20,201 bases of DNA from Chloroflexota bacterium. Lineage in GTDB: Bacteria; Chloroflexota; Limnocylindria; Limnocylindrales; CSP1-4. Shown piece after piece: positions 4,677-19,037 of this stretch. The DNA is taken from assembly GCA_021785115.1 (NCBI GenBank), contig JAJYGO010000295.1, positions 1 to 20,201 of the forward strand, read 5' to 3'. The notes beneath the pieces are model-generated. The model saw nothing but the letters and a program-made list of their open reading frames with translations, was not told the origin of the DNA and made no database searches. How positions within the stretch are numbered: the first letter of the stretch is position 1; each line of letters begins with the position of its first letter. The translations under genes and the position numbers were made by a program.

Positions 4677-6776
4677 GTGTTCCAGACCATCGAGAAGCGA
4701 GACGGACGGGTCGTCCCGTTCGACGCGCAGCGCATCACCGCCGCCATCGCCAAGGCCGGCCAGGCCACCGGCGAGTACGGGCCCGACGAGGCGCGGAGCC
4801 TGTGCACCAAGGTGCTCGCGGTGGCCTCGGCCACCTCGGCGGCGCCCCCGAAGGTGGAGCAGATCCAGGACATCGTCGAGGAGGTGCTCCTCGCCAGCCC
4901 GCACCGGCGCGCGGCGCGGGCCTACCTCATCTACCGCGAGCAACACCGGGCGATGCGGCAGGTGGCCGACTCCGCCAGCGTGGCGCTCATCGACGCCTAC
5001 CTCGACCGCTCGGACTGGAAGGTGGCCGAGAACGCCAACATGGCCTTCAGCCTCCAGGGGCTCAACAACTACGTCGCCAGCCACGTCAGCTCGACCTACT
5101 GGCTGGAGCGGCTCTACCCGCCGGAGATCCGCGACGCCCACCGCTCGGGCGACCTCCACCTCCACGATCTCAACCTCCTGGCGGTCTACTGCGTCGGATG
5201 GGACCTGGCGGACCTGCTCACCGAGGGGTTCTGCGGCGTGGCCGGCAAGGCGCAGAGCGCGCCGGCCCGCCACTTCCGCACGGCGCTCGGGCAGATCGCC
5301 AACTTCTTCTACACGCTGCAGGGCGAGGCGGCGGGCGCCCAGGCGTTCTCCAGCCTCGACACCTACCTGGCGCCGTTCATCCGGGCCGACCAGCTCGACT
5401 ACCCGGAGGTGCGGCAGGCGCTGCAGGAGTTCGTCTTCAACCTGAACGTGCCCACCCGCGTCGGCTTCCAGACCCCGTTCACCAACGTCACCCTCGATCT
5501 CGAGTGCCCGGCGCTCATGCGCGGCGAGCCGGTGATCATCGGCGGCGAGCGGCGGGAGGCGACCTACGGGGAGTTCCAGGCCGAGATGGACCTCTTCAAC
5601 CGGGCCTTCCTCGAGGTCATGGCGGGCGGCGACGCGAAGGGGCGGGTCTTCTCCTTCCCCATCCCGACCTACAACATCACGCCCGGCTTCGACTACGACG
5701 ACCCCCGGTTCGACCTGCTCTGGGAGGTCACCGCCCGCTACGGCCTGCCGTACTTCGCCAACTTCGTGAACTCGGACCTCTCGCCCGAGGACGCCCGCAG
5801 CATGTGCTGCCGGCTCCGGCTCGACACCCGCACCCTGGAGCGGCGCGGCGGCGGCCTCTTCGGCGCGGCCCCGCTCACCGGCTCGATCGGCGTGGTGACG
5901 GTCAACCTCCCGCGGCTCGCCCTGCTGGCCCGGGGCGAGGCCGACCTGTTCGACCGGCTCGACCGGGCCATGGACCTGGCGCGCGACAGCCTGGTGATCA
6001 AGCGCAAGGTGCTGGAGCGCTACACGGAGCAGGGGCTCTACCCCTACGTGCGCCACTACCTGCGCTCGATGAAGGAGCGGAGCGGCTGCTACTGGCGCAA
6101 CCACTTCTCCACCATCGGGCTGGTGGGGCTCGCCGAGGCGGTCGAGAACCTCCTGGACCGACCCCTCGCCGGCGAGGAGGGGCGCGCGCTCGGGCTGCGG
6201 ATCCTCGACCACATGCGCGCCAGGCTCGAGCGGTACCAGGTGGAGACCGGCACGCCCTTCAACCTGGAGGCCACGCCGGCGGAGGGGACGAGCTACCGGC
6301 TGGCCAGGCTCGACCAGGCCCGCTTCCCCGGCGCCCGCTTCGCCAACACCGGCGCGGTGCGGCAGGGGGCCGAGCCCTTCTACACCAACTCCTCGCAGCT
6401 CCCGGTGGACGCCAGCGCCGACGCCTTCGAGGTGCTCGACCACCAGGACGCCTTCCAGTCGCGCTACACCGGCGGGACGGTGCAGCACGTCTTCGTGGGC
6501 GAGGCGATCGGCGACCGGTCCACCGTGAAGCGGTTCGTGAAGCTGGTCTGCGCCCGCTACCGGCTGCCCTACTTCACGCTCACCCCGACCTTCTCCGTCT
6601 GCGGGGAGCACGGCTACCTGTCCGGCGAGCACCCGCGCTGCCCGCGCTGCGGCGCGGCGGCCGAGGTCTACTCGCGGGTCGTCGGCTACCTGCGCCCGGT
6701 CCAGCAGTGGAACCCGGGCAAGCAGGCCGAGTTCGGGCTGCGCCGCTCCCTCGCCCTGGAGCCATCGGCGCCGTGA
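4677..6776 (+). CDS. nrdD: Anaerobic (class III) ribonucleoside-triphosphate reductase
   Basis: A 699-residue oxygen-sensitive enzyme that reduces ribonucleotides to deoxyribonucleotides with a glycyl radical. Residues 1-90 form an ATP-cone allosteric domain (MFQTIEKRDGRVVPFDAQRI). HLHDLNLLAVYCVGWDL at 161-177 carries a candidate catalytic cysteine (C172). A zinc site near the C-terminus uses C642, H645, C655 and C658 (CGEHGY, CPRCG). The radical loop is RVVGYLRPVQQWNPG with Gly670. The GTG start at 4677 follows GGAGGAGG by six bases. The stop overlaps the nrdG start (GTGA), so both are co-translated. Expression appears controlled by NrdR-like boxes and a cobalamin riboswitch. The 'YC.GW' and 'C..HGY' features resemble the Thermotoga-type subgroup more than the E. 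coli enzyme (inference). Confidence 0.97.
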   Translation: MFQTIEKRDGRVVPFDAQRITAAIAKAGQATGEYGPDEARSLCTKVLAVASATSAAPPKVEQIQDIVEEVLLASPHRRAARAYLIYREQHRAMRQVADSASVALIDAYLDRSDWKVAENANMAFSLQGLNNYVASHVSSTYWLERLYPPEIRDAHRSGDLHLHDLNLLAVYCVGWDLADLLTEGFCGVAGKAQSAPARHFRTALGQIANFFYTLQGEAAGAQAFSSLDTYLAPFIRADQLDYPEVRQALQEFVFNLNVPTRVGFQTPFTNVTLDLECPALMRGEPVIIGGERREATYGEFQAEMDLFNRAFLEVMAGGDAKGRVFSFPIPTYNITPGFDYDDPRFDLLWEVTARYGLPYFANFVNSDLSPEDARSMCCRLRLDTRTLERRGGGLFGAAPLTGSIGVVTVNLPRLALLARGEADLFDRLDRAMDLARDSLVIKRKVLERYTEQGLYPYVRHYLRSMKERSGCYWRNHFSTIGLVGLAEAVENLLDRPLAGEEGRALGLRILDHMRARLERYQVETGTPFNLEATPAEGTSYRLARLDQARFPGARFANTGAVRQGAEPFYTNSSQLPVDASADAFEVLDHQDAFQSRYTGGTVQHVFVGEAIGDRSTVKRFVKLVCARYRLPYFTLTPTFSVCGEHGYLSGEHPRCPRCGAAAEVYSRVVGYLRPVQQWNPGKQAEFGLRRSLALEPSAP

Positions 6777-7456
6777 GGTTCGCGGCGCTGCAGCCGTTCT
6801 CCATGGTGAACTGGCCGGGGCGCCTCGCCGCGGTCGCCTTCACCACCGGCTGCAACCTGCGCTGCCGCTACTGCCACAACCCGGCGCTCGCCACCGGCCG
6901 GGCCGAGGCGGGGATCACGGAGGAGGCGGTGATCGCGCACCTCCGGCGGAGGCGCGGCCAGCTCGACGGCCTGGTGGTGACGGGCGGGGAGCCGACCCTC
7001 CAGCCGGGCCTCGGCGCCTTCCTGGCCCGGGTGAGGCAGGAGGGGTTCCGGGTGAAGCTCGACACCAACGGGACGCGCCCCGCGCTGGTCGGCGCGCTGC
7101 TGGACGCCGGGCTCGTCGACTTCCTGGCCCTGGATCTCAAGACGGCGCCGGGCGCCGGAGCCTGGCTCACCGGCTGCCCGGGCCAGGCCGAGGCCGCTCG
7201 GCGCTGCCTTCGACTGGCCCTCGCCGCCGGCGTCGACCACGAGCTCCGCACCACGCTGGTCGCGCCGGTCCACGACCCGGCGGCGCTCCGGGCCATGGCC
7301 GAGGTGGCGCGAGGCGCCCGCCGATGGGCCTTCCAGCCCTTCAGGCCGGGCGGGCACCTCGACCAGGAGGCGCCGCTCTCGGTGCCCGACCGGAGCTGGG
7401 TGGAGGCGGCCGGAGCCGCCGCGCGCCTCGTCGGCGTGGAGCCGGTGCTCCGCTAG
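6773..7456 (+). CDS. nrdG: Anaerobic ribonucleotide reductase activating protein (radical SAM)
   Basis: A 227-residue radical-SAM activase that installs the glycyl radical on NrdD using S-adenosylmethionine and a [4Fe-4S] cluster. The cluster motif is CNLRCRYC (C27, C31, C34), preceded by the AFTTGC strand. The SAM-binding GGEPT motif follows at about residue 75, and a DTNG motif at about 100. The start is the GTG at 6773, overlapping the nrdD stop by 4 bp (GTGA), a standard coupling arrangement. An upstream in-frame extension belongs to a shadow frame of nrdD. The N-terminal FAALQPFSMVNWPG is the usual 'S..DWPG' opening of this family. The protein is somewhat longer than E. coli NrdG, as expected for the pyruvate-formate-lyase-activase-like subtype. 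Confidence 0.95.
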   Translation: MRFAALQPFSMVNWPGRLAAVAFTTGCNLRCRYCHNPALATGRAEAGITEEAVIAHLRRRRGQLDGLVVTGGEPTLQPGLGAFLARVRQEGFRVKLDTNGTRPALVGALLDAGLVDFLALDLKTAPGAGAWLTGCPGQAEAARRCLRLALAAGVDHELRTTLVAPVHDPAALRAMAEVARGARRWAFQPFRPGGHLDQEAPLSVPDRSWVEAAGAAARLVGVEPVLR

Positions 7457-7511
7457 GCAGCCGGAGCGACCGGCGCGAGACCAGATCGCCATCGGCGCCA
7501 TCGGCGCCATG

Positions 7512-7540
7512 TTGACAACCAGCGCGCCGTTTGTCATCAC
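7512..7540 (+). promoter_or_regulatory. tetR promoter with overlapping palindromic operator
   Basis: TTGACA (7512-7517) is a perfect -35 hexamer. Seventeen bases on lies CATCAC (7535-7540), a poor -10. TGACAA (7513-7518) and TTGTCA (7531-7536) are inverted copies separated by 12 bp, a 24-bp palindrome sitting on the -35 and spacer. It is placed as expected for autorepression by the TetR protein that follows. The predicted transcription start falls on or next to the ATG at 7548. Confidence 0.55.
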
Positions 7541-7547
7541 GTCTCCC

Positions 7548-8120
7548 ATGCCGGCCAGGCTGACCGAGTCCCAGGCGGCGGCGCGCCGCACCCAGGTGCT
7601 CGAAGCCGCGCGCTGGTGCTTCCTCCACTTCGGCTTCTCGAAGACCTCCTTCGAGGACATCGCGAAGCGCGCCGGCATCTCGCGCACGCTGCTCTACCGG
7701 ATCTTCGAGGACAAGGAGGACGCCTTCACCGCGGTCTTCGTGCGCTGGCTGGTGGCGCGACACCCCGAGGCGCGGAAGGCCGCGAGCGCCTCGGGCGACC
7801 CCCGCGAGCGCCTGCTGACCGTGTGCCGCGTCATGGTGCTCGAGCCCTGGGCCGACATGTCCGCGGCGCCCATGGGGTCGGAGTTCCTCGACGTCTGCGC
7901 CCGGATCGACCCCGAGATCGAGGCGCGCCATCGCGGGGTGGCGCTGCGTTGCGTGGAGGCGATCCTGGGAAGCCGGCCGGACGCCGAGGTCTTCTTGCTC
8001 GCCCTGGACGGCCTCCTGGCGGACCAGCCGAAGGTGCCCGTGCTCCAGCGCCGTCTCCGGATCCTGGCGGAGCGTTTCGTGCCGGCCCGGAGCGCCGGCC
8101 GTGGAGGGACCCGCCGATGA
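7548..8120 (+). CDS. TetR/AcrR-family transcriptional regulator
   Basis: A 190-residue dimeric repressor. The N-terminal DNA-binding domain is clear at about residues 9-58: TQVLEAARWCFLHFGF, then SFEDIAKRAGISRTLLYRIF with the recognition helix, then EDKEDAF. The remaining ~130 residues are a variable ligand-binding domain, so the inducer cannot be read from sequence. I chose ATG 7548 over the in-frame ATG 7509 because the stretch between holds a -35 hexamer and a palindrome likely to be its own operator, and homology starts only after 7548. No Shine-Dalgarno is visible; a leaderless message is likely. Its stop overlaps the start of the oxidoreductase (ATGA), so the two are one operon. Confidence 0.9.
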   Translation: MPARLTESQAAARRTQVLEAARWCFLHFGFSKTSFEDIAKRAGISRTLLYRIFEDKEDAFTAVFVRWLVARHPEARKAASASGDPRERLLTVCRVMVLEPWADMSAAPMGSEFLDVCARIDPEIEARHRGVALRCVEAILGSRPDAEVFLLALDGLLADQPKVPVLQRRLRILAERFVPARSAGRGGTRR

Positions 8121-8779
8121 AGCTCGTCATCTTCGGTGCCACCGGCATGGTCGGCGCAGGGGTCCTGCGCGAGGCGCTCGCAGCCCGGGACGTGGAGGCC
8201 GTGCTGAGCGTCGGACGGCGCTCGTGCGGCGTGGCGCACCCCAAGCTCCGGGAGCTGCTCCTCTCCGAGCTGTTCGACTTCGCGGCCGTGGAGGACCAGC
8301 TCACCGGCCACGACGCCTGCATCTGGGCCGTGGGGATCAGCTCCGTGGGGCTCGACGAGGCGGCCTACGCCAAGGTCACGGAGGAGCTCACGCTGACCTG
8401 GGCTCGGGCCCTCCTGCGCCTCAACCCCGGGCTCTCCTTCTGCTACTGCTCCGCCTTGGGCGCCGGCGGCCGCTCGATGTGGGCGCGCGTGCGCCAGCGC
8501 GTGGAAGGCTCGCTCCGAGCGATGCCCTTCCGCCACGCCGGGGCCGTCAGGCCCGGCTTCATCCGGCCCGGGCCCGGCATCCGGAGCCGTACGCGCGCCT
8601 ACCAGGCCGGGCTCGTCCTGCTCTCGCCGCTCTTCGTCTTCGTCCCCCTCCTCCTCCGCGCCCTCCCGGGCCTCTTCACCACCTCCGAGCGGCTCGGCCG
8701 CGCCATGCTCCGAGTCGTCGAAGGGCGCGCCGACCGGTTCATCCTCGAGTCCGCCGACATCAACCGGATCGGAGGGTGA
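8117..8779 (+). CDS. NAD(P)-binding Rossmann-fold protein (atypical short-chain/epimerase-like)
   Basis: A 220-residue protein opening with MKLVIFGATGMVGAGV, a GxxGxxG dinucleotide-binding loop at residues 7-13. It follows the pattern of small NAD(P)H-binding epimerase-like proteins: a CIWAVGISSVG segment at about 70-80 and FCYCSALGAGG at about 110-120, where the typical SDR Tyr-x-x-x-Lys is not obvious. A hydrophobic stretch near residues 165-185 (LVLLSPLFVFVPLLLRALP) may touch the membrane. The ATG at 8117 overlaps the tetR stop by 4 bp, and GGAGGGA lies before it. The operon suggests that its substrate or product is the TetR ligand. The substrate is unknown. Confidence 0.85.
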   Translation: MKLVIFGATGMVGAGVLREALAARDVEAVLSVGRRSCGVAHPKLRELLLSELFDFAAVEDQLTGHDACIWAVGISSVGLDEAAYAKVTEELTLTWARALLRLNPGLSFCYCSALGAGGRSMWARVRQRVEGSLRAMPFRHAGAVRPGFIRPGPGIRSRTRAYQAGLVLLSPLFVFVPLLLRALPGLFTTSERLGRAMLRVVEGRADRFILESADINRIGG

Positions 8780-8843
8780 AGCCGGCCCCGCGCGCGGCGC
8801 GGAGGCGGAGGGCTCCCTGAAGAAGGGGGGCGGTCGCGCGAGG

Positions 8844-10781
8844 TCAGGCCGGCCCGCGCCGGAGGATCCGCGCGGCGTCCCGCAGGCCCTCGGCGGCCGC
8901 GGCCAGCCTGGCGCGGTCGTCGATCCCGGCCGGCGCGCCCTCCAGGCGCTCCGCGGCGCGCTCCAGCTCCCGCGCGCGCTCCGCGCGCCGCTCCAGGTCC
9001 TCCCGGAGCTGGCCGAGGGCGATCGCGACCGGGCCTGGAGACCCCGCGACGCCCGCGCCCACCTCCCGCAGCGGCACGAGGCGCGCCAGGGCGCTGCCCA
9101 GGGCGAGGAGGTCGAGGGCACGGTCGGCGGCGCCCGCCAGCCGGCCGTCCAGCTCCGCCGCCAGGGCGGTCCGGACGGCCCGGTCCGCCACGGCGCCCCG
9201 CCAGCGGCGGGCCTCCCCCGCGGTCTCGCTGCCCGCGATCCTCCGGACGTCGCGGACCATCTCCCGGGCGAGCCGGCGGAGGCGACGCGGCGCCTCCTCG
9301 TGCGCCGCGTGGAAGAAGAGCGCCGCCACCAGGACGCCCGCGACGATGGCGAGCGCGCGGCTGGCCGTCGCGCCGGCGTCCCCGTGGAGGGTGAACGCCG
9401 GGGGCGTCGCCAGCAGGAAGACCATGTTGAAGTCGATCGCCGCCTTCGCCGTCCGGGGGCGCGCCATCGCCCACGCGCCCACGAGCAGGAACGGCGCGGC
9501 GAGGAGCGCCGCGCCCGCGGGGCTCCGCGCGAGCGGGAGGAGGAGCACGTAGGCGACGGCCGCCGCCCCGCCGCAGGCCGAACCGACCAGGACGTGGGTC
9601 ACCCAGGTCCTCGCGCCCTCGTTGGCGGCGAACAGCGTGAGGAAGACCGACGCGGAGACCACCATCGTCAGGCCGTCCCGCCAGCCGGTGACCCACCAGA
9701 TCGCGCCCACCGCGGCCATCCCGGCGGCCGCCTTCGCCGAGGCGGTGGCCGCCTCGCGGTGGTCGCCCAGGGATCTCGCCCCGGGGGCGTGCCGCGCGAC
9801 GGCCGAGGCGACCGGCGGGGAGGCGGCGCGCCCGGTGGACGGTGCGTGAGGTCGCCAGCGCAGCGCGCCGGCCCGGATCCGGGCGACCAGGGGGTCGCCC
9901 CGCGCGGTGAGCGGGATGGGCTCCGGGGCGGAGCGGGCGTCGGGGAGGGAGGACGCGGCGCCCGGCGGCTGCCGCTCGGCCGCGACGCGGCTCTCGACGA
10001 GGAGCCCCAGCAGGACGCGGAGCGCGCGCCTCGTCCGCCGGCGCCGCCACCGGTTCATGAGGAAGCCCGGGAGCGCGCGGTCCGTCTCCTCCCCCAGGCG
10101 CCCGATCCTCGCCACCAGCTGGCGCTGCCGGTCGAGGAGCGGCCGGGAGATCCCGGACCTCGCCGCGTGCGCGAAGGCGAAGGCGTCGTCGCCGAGCCGG
10201 CGCAGCGCCGCGTCCAGGCTCGCCGGCGCGTCCCCGGGCGTGAAGAGCCCGGTGACCGCCGTCGACACCAGGACCCCCACGAGCGTGCAGAACACGCGGT
10301 CCGCGAAGATCCCGTGGACGGTGCCGCCGCCGGCGGAGGAGGGGAGCGCCAGCATGATGGCGGTGTAGCCGGCGAGGAGGACCCCGTAGGCGCGCGCCGG
10401 GCGCACGAACGCGGCCGCGCCCGCGCAGAGCGCGCCCCAGAGCGCGAGGCCGGCGACCAGCGGCACCAGCCGACCGGCGAAGAGCGCGAGCAGCCCGAAC
10501 CCCACGGCGGCCCCGACCAGCGTCCCGGCGACCCGGAGGAGGCTCTTCTCGAGGAGGAGGCCCCGCGTCGGCTGGGCGACGAGCCAGACGGTCATCGCGG
10601 CCCAGTGGCCGTGGTGAAGGCCCAGGGCCGTGGCGGACAGCAGGGCGAGCTGCGCCGCGACGGTGGTCCGGACGGCGAACCCCGCCGACGCCCGCGCGCC
10701 CTCGACCCGCCACCGAGGCCACCGAGGCCACCGCCGCGAGGTGCTCGTGGGCGCTGTCGTTCGCGATGCGGGCAAGGGCAC
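8844..10781 (-). CDS. FUSC-family inner-membrane protein (aromatic-acid exporter-like)
   Basis: About 645 residues from the GTG at 10781; a TTG at 10775 or a later start is possible. The conserved opening is FAVRTTVAAQLALLSATALG, then HWAAMTVWLVAQPTRGLLLE and KSLLRVAGTLVGAAVGFG. This is the signature of the FUSC/YccS/AaeB family, in which two membrane bundles flank a soluble region. A second bundle begins around KAAAGMAAVGAIWWVTGWRDG and includes VFLTLFAANEGARTW. The last ~170 residues are charged and helical (RELERAAERLEGAPA). The family includes exporters of aromatic carboxylic acids; the substrate here is unknown. No good ribosome site precedes any candidate start, and the frame extending back to 11075 is low-complexity arginine/proline and probably not translated. 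It is convergent with the oxidoreductase. Confidence 0.85.
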   Translation of the reverse strand: MPLPASRTTAPTSTSRRWPRWPRWRVEGARASAGFAVRTTVAAQLALLSATALGLHHGHWAAMTVWLVAQPTRGLLLEKSLLRVAGTLVGAAVGFGLLALFAGRLVPLVAGLALWGALCAGAAAFVRPARAYGVLLAGYTAIMLALPSSAGGGTVHGIFADRVFCTLVGVLVSTAVTGLFTPGDAPASLDAALRRLGDDAFAFAHAARSGISRPLLDRQRQLVARIGRLGEETDRALPGFLMNRWRRRRTRRALRVLLGLLVESRVAAERQPPGAASSLPDARSAPEPIPLTARGDPLVARIRAGALRWRPHAPSTGRAASPPVASAVARHAPGARSLGDHREAATASAKAAAGMAAVGAIWWVTGWRDGLTMVVSASVFLTLFAANEGARTWVTHVLVGSACGGAAAVAYVLLLPLARSPAGAALLAAPFLLVGAWAMARPRTAKAAIDFNMVFLLATPPAFTLHGDAGATASRALAIVAGVLVAALFFHAAHEEAPRRLRRLAREMVRDVRRIAGSETAGEARRWRGAVADRAVRTALAAELDGRLAGAADRALDLLALGSALARLVPLREVGAGVAGSPGPVAIALGQLREDLERRAERARELERAAERLEGAPAGIDDRARLAAAAEGLRDAARILRRGPA

Positions 10782-11092
10782 GGGTGCTCTTCGCGCGGGA
10801 GCCGCGCCGCGCCGAAGGCGGTGCGGGGCGCGCGCTCCATGGAATGTGCACCGGACCGGCCGAGGAGGCCAGGGCCTGGACACGTCGCCGGGAGCCTGCC
10901 CGGCGGCGAGCGCGAGCGACACCGCCGCCGGTCGCGCCGCTCCCGTCTGCCCGCCCGGACGCGCGCCCGGCCCCCGGGGTGCTCGACCGGCGCCCGCCCC
11001 AGACGGGGGCGCAGGGAATCCTTTCGCACCGCGGAGGCGCTCCTCTAGGATGCCGGCGAGAGCCGCCTCTTTCACCGGCGGAGGGAGAGACC
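10782..11092. other. Divergent intergenic region between the FUSC gene and lipoprotein 2
   Basis: This 311-bp stretch should hold the promoters of both divergent genes. Seen: an inverted repeat CGCCGGG/CCCGGCG (10886-10892 and 10899-10905), and TAGGAT at 11046-11051, a plausible -10 for the lipoprotein, with a ~35-nt leader ending in GGAGGGAGAG. I find no convincing -35 and no convincing gene, though one minus-strand frame looks codon-like near 10700-10800. Confidence 0.4.
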
Positions 11093-18033
<6,941 letters not shown>

Positions 18034-18115
18034 CGGATGGCGTAGGCTCACGCCGCGCTCCCGCCCCGCGGGACGAGCTCCGGCCGGCGATGCGGCGGAG
18101 GGAGATCGAGCTGAC

Positions 18116-18931
18116 ATGACCACGAGTCCACGAGACCCCGGCGCCAGCGGCCCCGCCCGCATGCCCGTCCTCTTCGTCGGCCACGGCAACCCGATGAACG
18201 CGATCGAGGACAACGCCTGGAGCCGCGCCTTCCGCGAGGTCGCCCGGACGCTGCCTCGCCCGCGGGCGATCCTCGCCGTGTCGGCGCACTGGTACGTCGA
18301 GGGGACCTTCGCCACCGCGGACGAGCGCCCCCGGACCCTCCACGACTTCGGCGGCTTCCCCGCGGAGCTCTCCCGCGTCCAGTACCCGGCCCCCGGAGAC
18401 CCGGCGCTCGCGCGGCGCGTGGTGGAGCTCGTCGGCGCGCGGCGGGCCTCCCTCGACGGCTCCTGGGGGCTCGATCACGGGACCTGGAGCGTGCTCGTGC
18501 ACCTGCGCCCCGCCGCCGACGTCCCGGTGGTCCAGCTCAGCATCGACGGCCGGCTCGAGCCGGAGGAGCACCTCGCCATCGGCCGCGCGCTGGCCCCGCT
18601 GCGCGACGAGGGGGTGCTCGTGCTGGCCAGCGGCAACCTCGTCCACAACCTCGGGCACGCCTTCGGCGCCTGGCACCGCGGGGAGACGGAGGCGCCGGAG
18701 TGGGCCCGCGCGTTCGACGCCGGCGTCGCCCGCGCGCTGGAGCTGCACGAGGAGGGCCCGCTCCTCCGCGCCCTCTCGAGCGACGCCGGCCGCCTCGCGC
18801 ACCCGACCCCCGATCACTTCCTGCCGATCCTGTACGCCGCCGGCGCGAGCAGGGCGGAGGACGCCGTCCGCTTCCCGATCGAGGGGTTCGACATGTCGTC
18901 GCTCTCCATGCGCTCGGTGCGGTTCGGCTGA
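18116..18931 (+). CDS. ygiD: YgiD-type extradiol dioxygenase (LigB family, 4,5-DOPA dioxygenase-like)
   Basis: A 271-residue protein of the class III extradiol ring-cleaving family. Metal-ligand histidines are visible in LFVGHGNPMNAI (H23), VSAHWYVEG (H58) and TPDHFLPIL (H235). SWGLDHGTWSVL (H121) and ASGNLVHNLGH (H177) carry the active-site histidines. PMNAIEDN and LHDFGGFP are characteristic of the YgiD/plant DODA branch. Homologues open the ring of dihydroxyphenylalanine in vitro, but the physiological substrate in bacteria is generally unclear. GGAGGGAG precedes the ATG by about ten bases. A TAGGCT about 70 bp upstream could be its own -10, so it may be transcribed apart from pabBC. Confidence 0.9.
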   Translation: MTTSPRDPGASGPARMPVLFVGHGNPMNAIEDNAWSRAFREVARTLPRPRAILAVSAHWYVEGTFATADERPRTLHDFGGFPAELSRVQYPAPGDPALARRVVELVGARRASLDGSWGLDHGTWSVLVHLRPAADVPVVQLSIDGRLEPEEHLAIGRALAPLRDEGVLVLASGNLVHNLGHAFGAWHRGETEAPEWARAFDAGVARALELHEEGPLLRALSSDAGRLAHPTPDHFLPILYAAGASRAEDAVRFPIEGFDMSSLSMRSVRFG

Positions 18932-18970
18932 CCGCGCGCGCCAGGGGACCGCGCGCCCGGCGCGGCGGCG

Positions 18971-19008
18971 GGGGCGATCCCGGCGCGGCGGGGCTGGATC
19001 GTCGCCCC
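18971..19008 (+). terminator. Interrupted inverted repeat between ygiD and the transporter
   Basis: CGATCC (18975-18980) pairs with GGATCG (18996-19001), extended after a 3-nt bulge by GGGG (18971-18974) with CCCC (19005-19008). It lies about 40 bp past the ygiD stop and 17 bp before the likely -10 of the transporter. It could be a terminator without a T-run, or a regulator-binding site for the transporter. Confidence 0.35.
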
Positions 19009-19024
19009 GGCTCCCGCTTGCGCC

Positions 19025-19030
19025 TATGAT
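19025..19030 (+). promoter_or_regulatory. Likely -10 of the metal transporter gene (leaderless)
   Basis: TATGAT, a close match to the bacterial -10 consensus, ends exactly 7 nt before the ATG at 19038. No ribosome binding site lies between them, so the message is probably leaderless. The -35 region is GC-rich and unrecognisable, as would be the case if an activator or another sigma contact is used. Confidence 0.5.
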
Positions 19031-19037
19031 CGACCCC

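Noticed and set aside
3930..6632. A 900-codon minus-strand open frame
   Set aside because: It runs antisense to nrdD and through the riboswitch; composition is repetitive (EV, GL, RH-rich) with no recognisable domain.
7477..7511. Short tandem CATCGGCGC repeats before tetR
   Set aside because: Only about two and a half 9-bp copies; too short to be distinguished from local GC-rich redundancy.
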